From Apopatosoma sp963618495 (GTDB taxonomy: Bacteria > Bacillota > Clostridia > Oscillospirales > CAG-272), in assembly GCA_963618495.1 (NCBI GenBank), contig CAVESF010000045.1, positions 1-5,521 on the forward strand: DNA of 5,521 nucleotides, given 5' to 3'. The notes below the pieces were generated by a model that saw only the letters and a list, made by a program, of their open reading frames with translations, was not told where the DNA came from and made no database searches. A program made the position numbers and the translations under genes. Positions within the stretch are counted from its first letter, which is position 1; each line of letters starts with the position of its first letter. Below, piece by piece: positions 1-5,521 of the stretch.

Positions 1-420
<420 letters not shown>

Positions 421-597
421 TTGTATTTATTCACCGAAGTCTCCTCCGATGCCTAAACCGTATTCAGAGCTTTTTTTCTTAGCTTCTTCTTACTTCTTGT
501 ACTTTGTGTTCAAAGTTCTCTATTAACGAGATTCCTTGTCTTTTTCGTTGTTGTTCTGTTTTCAAAGACCGTTCCGCCGCTCCTCTCCGAAGCGGCT
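421..597 (-). other. rRNA operon 5' leader
   Basis: This is the transcribed leader between the predicted start site (~597) and the mature 16S 5' end (~420), about 177 nt. It contains no tRNA and no credible ORF. Three inverted repeats are visible. The first, at the extreme 5' end, has a perfect 6-bp stem (576-581 with 591-596, 9-nt loop). The second has a 4-bp stem (517-520 with 528-531). The third has a perfect 6-bp stem (501-506 with 511-516, 4-nt loop). The stretch next to 16S is A-rich on the transcribed strand and presumably contributes one side of the 16S processing stalk, but its partner downstream of 16S lies outside the window. Confidence 0.75.
558..570 (-). promoter_or_regulatory. 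boxA antitermination element of the rRNA leader
   Basis: On the minus strand the sequence reads GGTCTTTGAAAAC. This matches the CTTTGAAAAC boxA core common in Bacillota rRNA leaders, which is equivalent to E. coli TGCTCTTTAACA. It lies ~30 nt after the predicted transcription start, just past the first leader hairpin. In known systems NusB and S10 (NusE) bind this RNA and help polymerase resist Rho termination. The assignment rests on motif and position. Confidence 0.75.
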
Positions 598-602
598 TGA
601 CC

Positions 603-631
603 AGTATATCACATTATCCTCCTCTTGTCAA
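603..631 (-). promoter_or_regulatory. rRNA operon promoter (sigma-A type) with AT-rich upstream tract
   Basis: The -35 hexamer TTGACA (626-631) and -10 hexamer TATACT (603-608) on the minus strand are separated by exactly 17 bp. Transcription should start near 596-598. Directly upstream (632 to ~672) is a strongly A/T-rich tract with A- and T-runs that would serve as an UP element for the alpha subunit C-terminal domain, as is usual for rRNA promoters. No second promoter was found in the leader, so a single promoter seems to drive this operon. The upstream tract begins almost at the stop codon of the preceding glycosyltransferase gene. Confidence 0.9.
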
Positions 632-675
632 TACTTTTTATAAAAGTTTTTTCGATTTTTTCCAATATTGCGATT

Positions 676-1788
676 TTATCTCAAAAACCGCCATTTTATT
701 TGACTGTCGAGAGATCTTTTCAGCGATTCAAAGACAGAATCGCTCGTTTTTTCGCATATGAGGCAGTTTTTTATGCCTGCCGCCGACGGGATATCGGTGC
801 AAATCGCCATTTTCCCGAAAACCGACATCTCACGCAAGGCAAGCCCGCAGCTCTCGCTTCTTGACGGCTGAAGATACACATCGCACGCGCGCATAAACCT
901 ATACGGATTATCGGTTTCGCCGATAAAAATCAATCTTTCGCGCACGCCGAGCCTTTCCGCTTCCCTCTCAAGCTCCGCCTTATAGCCCGAATCGTCGCAT
1001 GCACCGACAATATACCATTTTATATCAAATCTATCCTTTATCAGACTTGCCACAGCGGGAAGCGCGATGTCGTATCCTTTTACGGGATTCACCCGCCCGA
1101 CAGTAAGCAGTTTCACAGCCGAAGTCTCCATTTCGGGACAAGGCGCATCACCGAGTCGACGGATAAGATTTTCGTTTATCTCATTTTCAAAATAAGTAAA
1201 GCGCTCCGCAATATGCGGAAACTTTTTGCGGAGCATTTCGACGCTTCGGTGCGAAACGCATACAATGATGTCAAATTTCTCAAAATACTCGCCATAGAGA
1301 GCATCCTCGCGCGGCGGATAATCATATTCAAAATGAAGCCATGCCGTCTTTTTCTTTGCGCTGACCTTATCGGCGACAAAGAACATTGTCTTATCGCCCC
1401 AATAAGCCACCGCCTCGTCGTATTCACCCTCGAGCGGTGGAAGTGAGCGCATGGCGCAAAGCCATATCCTCATAGCGGCAAATCCGCGGTTTCTTATATA
1501 TAAAGGAAGATAGCGTGCGATTTTCAGCGCACACAGCGGGTGCTTCCATACAAATTCACGCAAGAGAACGCTCTTCGCGTTTTTGCCGTTCATCGTGAAA
1601 AGTGCGCCGCCCGATTTCATTTCCTCGGTTTTTATGCCATCGGGGATACAAGGCAGAAGCGCGCCGCTCTTCTCGGCGAGAAAAAGCGTTATTTCATAGT
1701 TTTCACGGTCGAGCGACTCGGCATAATTGAGAAAAGAACGCTCCGTACCCGCCGCCGCCATAGTTATCCCAGATATCAGGATTTTCAT
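676..1788 (-). CDS. Glycosyltransferase family 4 (GT-B fold), substrate unknown
   Basis: A 370-residue protein that probably transfers a sugar from a nucleotide-activated donor with retention of configuration, at the cytoplasmic face of the membrane. The N-terminal domain opens with MKILISG and GTERSFLNYAESL (residues 14-26), resembling the GGAERVLLNL signature of the family. The C-terminal donor-binding domain starts near residue 225 with the GRVNPVKG motif (231-238; R232 and K237 are the likely phosphate contacts). It contains the E-x7-E motif ESCGLALRE (312-320). The length is normal to slightly short: the segment after TDIPSA (331-336) is compact and the C-terminal helix ends early. The start at 1788 was chosen because AAGGAGG lies 8 nt upstream. 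A longer reading from 1851 would run through the promoter. The gene has its own promoter and is followed by the rRNA operon on the same strand. A surface polysaccharide or glycolipid role is an inference; acceptor and sugar cannot be read from the sequence. Confidence 0.93.
   Translation of the reverse strand: MKILISGITMAAAGTERSFLNYAESLDRENYEITLFLAEKSGALLPCIPDGIKTEEMKSGGALFTMNGKNAKSVLLREFVWKHPLCALKIARYLPLYIRNRGFAAMRIWLCAMRSLPPLEGEYDEAVAYWGDKTMFFVADKVSAKKKTAWLHFEYDYPPREDALYGEYFEKFDIIVCVSHRSVEMLRKKFPHIAERFTYFENEINENLIRRLGDAPCPEMETSAVKLLTVGRVNPVKGYDIALPAVASLIKDRFDIKWYIVGACDDSGYKAELEREAERLGVRERLIFIGETDNPYRFMRACDVYLQPSRSESCGLALREMSVFGKMAICTDIPSAAGIKNCLICEKTSDSVFESLKRSLDSQIKWRFLR
722..752 (+). terminator. 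Intrinsic-terminator-like hairpin, antisense to the glycosyltransferase 3' end
   Basis: On the plus strand a perfect 8-bp inverted repeat (722-729 with 737-744, 7-nt loop) is followed after two bases by six T residues (747-752). This is the form of a Rho-independent terminator, but it lies inside the last ~80 bp of the minus-strand glycosyltransferase gene and faces the opposite way. No plus-strand gene lies to its left except the antisense of rDNA. It could stop antisense transcripts or be a chance product of the coding sequence. On the minus strand the same hairpin lacks a T-run and so would not terminate the glycosyltransferase mRNA. Confidence 0.35.
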
Positions 1789-1794
1789 CCGCTT

Positions 1795-1803
1795 CTCCTC
1801 CTT
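1795..1803 (-). promoter_or_regulatory. Ribosome binding site that fixes the glycosyltransferase start
   Basis: The minus strand reads AAGGAGGAG, a near-perfect anti-16S match. AGGAGG is separated by 8 nt from the ATG at 1786-1788. The next in-frame ATG upstream (1851) has no such site and overlaps the -35 box, so 1788 is the start. Confidence 0.9.
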
Positions 1804-1822
1804 TTCTCTTTTTTGCTTTATA

Positions 1823-1851
1823 AGTATACCATCTTTTGCGATTATTGTCAA
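1823..1851 (-). promoter_or_regulatory. Glycosyltransferase promoter (sigma-A type)
   Basis: On the minus strand, -35 TTGACA (1846-1851) and -10 TATACT (1823-1828) have a 17-bp spacer, identical in hexamers and spacing to the rRNA promoter at 603-631. The predicted start is near 1816, giving a leader of ~28 nt that holds little more than the ribosome binding site. The -35 box faces away from the -35 box of the divergent GH2 promoter, with 25 AT-rich bases between them (1852-1876). These could act as a shared upstream element or regulator site. No riboswitch or attenuator fits in so short a leader. Confidence 0.88.
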
Positions 1852-1876
1852 TCTTGCAGAAAATTATTTATATCTG

Positions 1877-1905
1877 TTGACTTTTGGCGGATAATATGAT
1901 TTAAT
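1877..1905 (+). promoter_or_regulatory. Promoter of the GH2-thioesterase operon
   Basis: The -35 hexamer TTGACT (1877-1882) and -10 hexamer TTTAAT (1900-1905) have a 17-bp spacer, each matching five of six consensus positions. Transcription should begin near 1911-1913, leaving a ~29-nt leader before the ATG at 1941. It diverges from the glycosyltransferase promoter. It is slightly weaker than that promoter on paper, which would leave room for regulation. Confidence 0.8.
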
Positions 1906-1915
1906 TTACCTGTAA
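1906..1915. promoter_or_regulatory. Possible operator: small palindrome at the GH2 start site
   Basis: TTACCTGTAA is an inverted repeat (TTAC, 2-nt centre, GTAA) lying directly after the -10 box and over the predicted start site, where a bound repressor would block transcription. It is short and its flanks do not extend the symmetry, so chance is possible. No regulator gene is in the window to pair with it. Confidence 0.25.
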
Positions 1916-1927
1916 TATTATCTTGAA

Positions 1928-1933
1928 AAGGAG
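1928..1933 (+). promoter_or_regulatory. Ribosome binding site that fixes the GH2 start
   Basis: AAGGAG ends 7 nt before the ATG at 1941, which is optimal spacing. The in-frame TTG at 1923 lies upstream of this site and has no binding site of its own, so translation begins at 1941. Confidence 0.88.
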
Positions 1934-1940
1934 ATTATAT

Positions 1941-4900
1941 ATGGCTGATTTTTTCGGCGCTATCGCCGCAAATGATATAGGCGCAAAACGCGCGCCGCTG
2001 AGATTTCCGACACCGACTCCGTGGAACGGTATCTCGTTCCCTCTTTCGGATGCGAAAGGCGAAAGCCCGCTCCGCGTTCCCGCCAAAATGAGTACCCGAG
2101 AAGAGCTTGATGCGGAAATAGAAAAGCTGCGGCTGAAATACGAGCCTTTTATGCAGGATCTCGCGCCCGAATGCGAAAAAACGCGCATCCGCACCGTTCT
2201 GCGAAATTTCGACTATCGCGTGCAGACCGAAGCGGACAAAGGCAATATCTTGTCCGTCATTGCGGGCGAGGGCGAATGGGAAAACGTTACCATTCCGCAC
2301 TATCGTGGTCCCATCGGGGACAAAACGGCATACTACCGCACGGAATTTGAAACAGGCGAAATCCCCTGCAGGAAAGCCGCATTTCTGCATTTCGACGGTG
2401 TGGACTATGCCTGTGAAGTCTATGTAAACGGCAATCTCGCCGGCACACACGAGGGCTTTTTCGCTCCGTTTGAATTTGACATAAGCGGGCTTTGCAGAAA
2501 AGGCAAGAACTCACTTCTCGTTGTCGTTAAAAACGACTACCCCTATAACGGCAACAGCGCGCCCGACCACGACAATATGCGGCTGGAGGGCGACAAAATG
2601 TATGCCGCCACAGGTCCCGGATATGACGATGCGGCGTTCGGATGGCACCACTGCCCGCCCGGGATGGGAATCTATCAGGGCGTTTATACCGAGATACGCG
2701 ACAGGATGTTTATATCCGACCTTTTCGTGCGCCCGATGCCGAAAAGCGGCGAATACGAAATATGGTGCGAAATATACAACTGCGATTATATCCCGCCGAA
2801 AGATGTGCGCCTTTCTTTCTCCGTATACGGCAAAAATTTTGAGGAAAAAGTGCTCGAAGATTTCGAATATACTCCGATAACATTCTCGGGCGACGACAAC
2901 GGAAACATCATCCGCGCCTGCGACCTCGAAAATCCCGAGCGCATGAAGGAAAAGCAGATTCTCTCATTTTATCGCGGCGCGAGCCTCATCCGCATGCGCA
3001 TGAAAATGGAAAACATACGACTTTGGGAACAGGACACGCCATATCTCTACAAAGCGCTTGCCACTCTCACAGTCGACGGCAGAAAAGCCGACTGCGCCGA
3101 GCGTACATTCGGCATGCGAAGCTTTGAAACAGGCGAGAACGGCGGCAAAAAAGGCATGTTTTTTCTGAACGGCAAGGCGATGCGCCTGCGCGGTGCCAAC
3201 ACGATGGGCTATGAACAGCAGGATGTCATGCGCGGAGATTTCGACATGCTCCTCTATGATATGCTCATGGCAAAAGCCTGCAATATGAATTTCCTGCGGC
3301 TGACACAGCGTCCCGTGCAGAAAGAGATATATGAACTCTGCGACACGATAGGTCTGCTCATACAGACAGACCTGCCGCTCTTTACAAATATGCGCAGAAC
3401 AAAATTTGCCACCGCGCTCGGCATGTGCGAAGATATGGAGCGGCTTATCCGCCCCTATGCCTGCACAGTGCTCACCTCGTATATAAACGAGCCTTTTGCA
3501 AACGCTTCCGGCAAGCCGCACAGGCATTTTGTGCGGAGCGAGCTTGAAGATTTCTTCTCCGCCTGCGACAAAGCCGTTCTCCTGCTCAATCCCGACAGGG
3601 CGATAAAGCATATCGACGGCGACTATGACCCGCCATCATCCACACTGCCTGACAACCACACCTACACCATGTGGTATAACGGACACGGCATAGACATGGG
3701 GCGTGTTTACCGCGGATACTGGCTCGGCATCGCCGACGGCTGGTATTACGGTTGCGGAGAATACGGCGCCGAGGGACTTGACCCCGTTTCGCTGATGCGA
3801 CGCCGTTATCCCGCGGAGTGGCTCCCTCAGACGCCCGAAGAGGAAAAGAACTGGGATCCCGACAGGATAGTTAATTCGCAGAGCGGCAATATGTCGTATT
3901 TCTTCTATGACAGGCAGGAAACGCTCGAGGGCTGGGTAGCGGCAAGTCAGCGCCACCAGTGCGTCGGTACAAAGCTCCAGACAGAAGCTTTCCGCCGTAA
4001 CAGCGACATGGTCACCTTTGCCATCCATCTTTTCATCGATGCATGGCCCTCGGGATGGATGAAAACGATAGTCGACTGTGAGCGAAATCCCAAGCCGGCT
4101 TTCTATGTCTACCGCGATGCTCTCACGCCGCTTATGGTCAGCCTGCGCACGGACAGAAAGTCATTCTTCTCCGGCGACAAAGCCGAGATAGAAATATGGA
4201 TATGCAACGATACGTATGAGGTTTCATGCGGGCATACGCTCCGCGCCGAGCTGATAAATTCCGAAGGCAGGCTCGTTTCGTTCGCGGAATTTCCCGCCGA
4301 TTTCGATAAAAATTCCTCATTTATGCAGGGCAAAGCCGTCTTTTCCGCACCCAAGGTAAGCGGCAGAGAAAAATACATCTTCCGCGCTGCTCTGCTTGAC
4401 AAAAACGGCAACGTACTGCACTACAACGATGAGCCTATCGAGATTTTCGAGCGCGAGGAAGCCGATTTTTCGCCTGCGATATTTGTTTCCTACGAGGAAT
4501 TTGCAAAGGACGAAAAAACACTTCTGGCAAGAGTCATGAGCGGCGAAACGCTCGTGATAAGCGGCATTCCCGCAGGAACATACGATATCGCGGGAAGCGA
4601 AGTCATCGTCAAAAACTGCGGTATGCGTCCGCTCCATTTTGTCTCGAGAAAAACAGGGCATCCACTCGTTTCAGGCTTTGAAGCGGAGGATTTCCGCTTC
4701 TGGTATAATGAGGACGAGGATATGATGACACCTCTGCTCAGGGCAACATTCCGAAGCGATGATTTCACGCCGATACTCACAAGCGGAAACAATTTCCGCG
4801 GAAGCGCATGGGGTCAGAAGCTCTACCCCGCTCATGCCACCGCGGAAAAATCATACGGCAAGGGTAAAATCATCATAAACCAGGTCGATTTGGACAGCCA

Positions 4901-4955
4901 CCTGAAAAATCCCGTGGCGCTGATATTCAAAAACAGACTTGCGAAATTCAGATAA
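1941..4955 (+). CDS. Glycoside hydrolase family 2 protein (beta-galactosidase/beta-glucuronidase-like), cytoplasmic
   Basis: A 1004-residue protein with the GH2 layout, expected to release beta-linked sugars by a retaining two-glutamate mechanism. Residues ~1-95 form an uncharacterised N-terminal extension. The GH2 sugar-binding (jelly-roll) domain spans ~95-250, with the signature DGVDYACEVYVNGNLAGTHEG (152-172; VYVNG at 160-164) and the closing GIYQGVY (243-249). An Ig-like domain follows (~255-400). The TIM barrel begins at FFLNGKAMRLRGAN (407-420) and runs to ~720. The proposed acid/base is E517 in SYINEP and the nucleophile E607 in CGEYGAEG. Their 90-residue spacing is close to the 91 I recall for E. 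coli beta-glucuronidase. The region ~725-840 looks like a beta-sandwich, and ~845-1004 may be a glutamine-amidotransferase-like domain ending in GKGKIIINQVDLD. There is no signal peptide or anchor. The beta-glucuronidase NxK carboxylate-binding motif was not found, so the substrate is open. It is first gene of the unit with the thioesterase. Confidence 0.9.
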   Translation: MADFFGAIAANDIGAKRAPLRFPTPTPWNGISFPLSDAKGESPLRVPAKMSTREELDAEIEKLRLKYEPFMQDLAPECEKTRIRTVLRNFDYRVQTEADKGNILSVIAGEGEWENVTIPHYRGPIGDKTAYYRTEFETGEIPCRKAAFLHFDGVDYACEVYVNGNLAGTHEGFFAPFEFDISGLCRKGKNSLLVVVKNDYPYNGNSAPDHDNMRLEGDKMYAATGPGYDDAAFGWHHCPPGMGIYQGVYTEIRDRMFISDLFVRPMPKSGEYEIWCEIYNCDYIPPKDVRLSFSVYGKNFEEKVLEDFEYTPITFSGDDNGNIIRACDLENPERMKEKQILSFYRGASLIRMRMKMENIRLWEQDTPYLYKALATLTVDGRKADCAERTFGMRSFETGENGGKKGMFFLNGKAMRLRGANTMGYEQQDVMRGDFDMLLYDMLMAKACNMNFLRLTQRPVQKEIYELCDTIGLLIQTDLPLFTNMRRTKFATALGMCEDMERLIRPYACTVLTSYINEPFANASGKPHRHFVRSELEDFFSACDKAVLLLNPDRAIKHIDGDYDPPSSTLPDNHTYTMWYNGHGIDMGRVYRGYWLGIADGWYYGCGEYGAEGLDPVSLMRRRYPAEWLPQTPEEEKNWDPDRIVNSQSGNMSYFFYDRQETLEGWVAASQRHQCVGTKLQTEAFRRNSDMVTFAIHLFIDAWPSGWMKTIVDCERNPKPAFYVYRDALTPLMVSLRTDRKSFFSGDKAEIEIWICNDTYEVSCGHTLRAELINSEGRLVSFAEFPADFDKNSSFMQGKAVFSAPKVSGREKYIFRAALLDKNGNVLHYNDEPIEIFEREEADFSPAIFVSYEEFAKDEKTLLARVMSGETLVISGIPAGTYDIAGSEVIVKNCGMRPLHFVSRKTGHPLVSGFEAEDFRFWYNEDEDMMTPLLRATFRSDDFTPILTSGNNFRGSAWGQKLYPAHATAEKSYGKGKIIINQVDLDSHLKNPVALIFKNRLAKFR

Positions 4956-4985
4956 AACGGATATTTTAAGAAAGGAAAAATCATT

Positions 4986-5372
4986 ATGGAGACAGGAATA
5001 AAAGGCAGAAAAGAAACCATCGTGACAAGTGAATTTTCGGCGCAGGCGATGGGAAGCGGACTTCTCCCCGTTTTTGCGACGCCCTCGATGGTCGCGCTCA
5101 TGGAGGGCGCGGCATCGGAAAGCATAGCGCCGTATCTTGAGGAAGGCACAACTACCGTCGGCACAGCGCTGAATATAAGGCATACATCGGCAACACCGAT
5201 AGGCATGCGCGTCTACTGTGAAAGCACGCTCACCGAAGTAGACGGCAGAAGGCTTGTTTTCTCCGTTTCGGCATATGACGAATGCGGCGAAATAGGAAGC
5301 GGCACGCACGAGCGCTTCATCATCAAGAGTGAAAAATTCATGGCAAAGACAAACGCAAAACTTGAAAAATAA
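4986..5372 (+). CDS. FlK-like hotdog-fold acyl-CoA thioesterase
   Basis: A 128-residue cytoplasmic protein of the fluoroacetyl-CoA-specific thioesterase-like family; members hydrolyse short acyl-CoA thioesters, usually as dimers. It closely matches FlK of Streptomyces cattleya as I recall it: VFAT (29-32), MVALMEGA (35-42), APYLEEG (48-54), HTSATP (66-71), VDGRRL (85-90) and EIGSGTHER (102-110). The FlK catalytic residues Thr42, Glu50 and His76 correspond to T32, E40 and H66 here with identical spacing. The phenylalanines of the FlK lid (Phe33, Phe36) align with G23 and L26, so selectivity for fluoroacetyl-CoA is unlikely. The start is supported by AAAGGA (4971-4976) 9 nt upstream. It lies 30 bp after the GH2 stop with no promoter between, so it is probably co-transcribed. 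The physiological acyl-CoA is unknown; a housekeeping role in recycling CoA is plausible. Confidence 0.93.
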   Translation: METGIKGRKETIVTSEFSAQAMGSGLLPVFATPSMVALMEGAASESIAPYLEEGTTTVGTALNIRHTSATPIGMRVYCESTLTEVDGRRLVFSVSAYDECGEIGSGTHERFIIKSEKFMAKTNAKLEK

Positions 5373-5377
5373 AAGTA

Positions 5378-5436
5378 ACCCGAAGGTCCGAGAGCATATG
5401 CTCCAGGGATTTCGGATTTGTCAAGGGTGTTTTTTG
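5378..5436 (+). terminator. Probable terminator region after the thioesterase gene (compound inverted repeat and T-run)
   Basis: Starting 5 nt after the stop codon there is a nested inverted repeat. CCGAA (5380-5384) pairs with TTCGG (5411-5415), TCC (5387-5389) with GGA (5407-5409), and the core is the perfect palindrome GAGCATATGCTC (5392-5403). An alternative outer stem ACCC (5378-5381) with GGGT (5425-5428) would bring the structure next to the T-run at 5430-5435. The inner hairpin alone ends 14 nt before the T-run, which is farther than in a textbook intrinsic terminator. The call therefore depends on the outer stem or on some other termination mode. Confidence 0.5.
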
Positions 5437-5445
5437 TTCTATAAT
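5418..5445 (+). promoter_or_regulatory. Promoter for a gene to the right of the window
   Basis: The -35 hexamer TTGTCA (5418-5423, five of six consensus) and a perfect -10 TATAAT (5440-5445) have a 16-bp spacer containing the T-run of the preceding terminator region. Transcription would begin near 5452. The remaining 70 bases are A-rich and contain no start codon with a ribosome binding site, so the controlled gene, or a longer leader, lies beyond the window. Confidence 0.65.
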
Positions 5446-5521
5446 AAAAGTTGGGGGAACCACGGATAAGCTAAAGAAAATAAAAAAAGAACGAGCATAT
5501 CTGAAAAAAGTCTGATATAAT

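Noticed and set aside
1789..1851. Glycosyltransferase start at 1851, adding 21 residues
   Set aside because: The extra codons overlap the -35 and -10 boxes and the ribosome binding site, the extension is lysine/glutamate-rich and family-unlike, and MKILISG is a typical start for this family.
1923..1940. TTG start at 1923 for the GH2 gene
   Set aside because: It precedes the ribosome binding site (1928-1933); the ATG at 1941 is ideally spaced.
2964..3611. 215-codon open frame on the minus strand inside the GH2 gene
   Set aside because: It lies opposite a gene with clear GH2 motifs, has no ribosome binding site that I could identify and no recognisable protein features. The same holds for the minus-strand frames at 1935-2450, 3636-4028, 4317-4661 and 4851-5309.
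1941..4955. Specific call as beta-glucuronidase (uidA) or lacZ
   Set aside because: No NxK motif for glucuronic acid was found and the ends differ from LacZ; only the family level can be supported.
4986..5372. Fluoroacetate resistance gene flK
   Set aside because: The fold and catalytic residues match, but the selectivity-giving lid residues do not, and no fluorometabolite genes are nearby.
5446..5480. Riboswitch (GGGGGAACCACGG resembles part of the ydaO c-di-AMP element)
   Set aside because: Only one short stretch is similar; the other conserved blocks are absent in the visible sequence and the window ends too soon.
5516..5521. A second TATAAT at the right edge as another promoter
   Set aside because: No acceptable -35 hexamer lies 16-18 bp upstream (GAGCAT is there instead), and the region is generally A/T-rich.

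Overview
The window most likely comes from a member of the Clostridia (Bacillota), perhaps the Oscillospirales/Christensenellales side. The evidence is the start of a 16S rRNA gene with Clostridia-like helices, a Bacillota-type boxA (CTTTGAAAAC) in its leader, AGGAGG-type ribosome binding sites and consensus sigma-A promoters. The rank below class is an inference from memory, because no alignment could be run. The window starts inside the 16S gene.

Layout. Positions 1-420 hold the first ~400 nt of a 16S rRNA gene on the minus strand. Its leader (421-~597) contains hairpins and a boxA. The leader is driven by a TTGACA-17-TATACT promoter (603-631) with an AT-rich upstream tract. Only 44 bp lie between that promoter's -35 box and the stop codon of a co-directional GT-B family 4 glycosyltransferase gene (676-1788, minus), which has its own TTGACA-17-TATACT promoter (1823-1851). 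Back to back with that promoter is a plus-strand promoter (1877-1905). It drives a two-gene unit: a 1004-residue cytoplasmic glycoside hydrolase family 2 protein (1941-4955) and, 30 bp downstream, a 128-residue FlK-like hotdog thioesterase (4986-5372). The unit is followed by a compound inverted repeat and T-run (probable terminator). A TTGTCA-16-TATAAT promoter overlaps this end and points out of the window, toward a gene that is not visible.

How the genes relate. The GH2 protein has no signal peptide, so it probably trims small glycosides or oligosaccharides after uptake. The thioesterase keeps the Thr/Glu/His catalytic set of the FlK family but lacks its aromatic gate, so it probably hydrolyses an ordinary short acyl-CoA rather than fluoroacetyl-CoA. 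Why the two are co-transcribed is not evident. The glycosyltransferase is transcribed away from them and probably acts in surface polysaccharide or glycolipid synthesis.

No mobile element, CRISPR array, tRNA or obvious defence system was seen. The less ordinary points are the GH2/thioesterase pairing, the very short gap between the glycosyltransferase gene and the rRNA promoter, a terminator-like hairpin antisense to the glycosyltransferase 3' end, and the terminator/promoter overlap at the right end.
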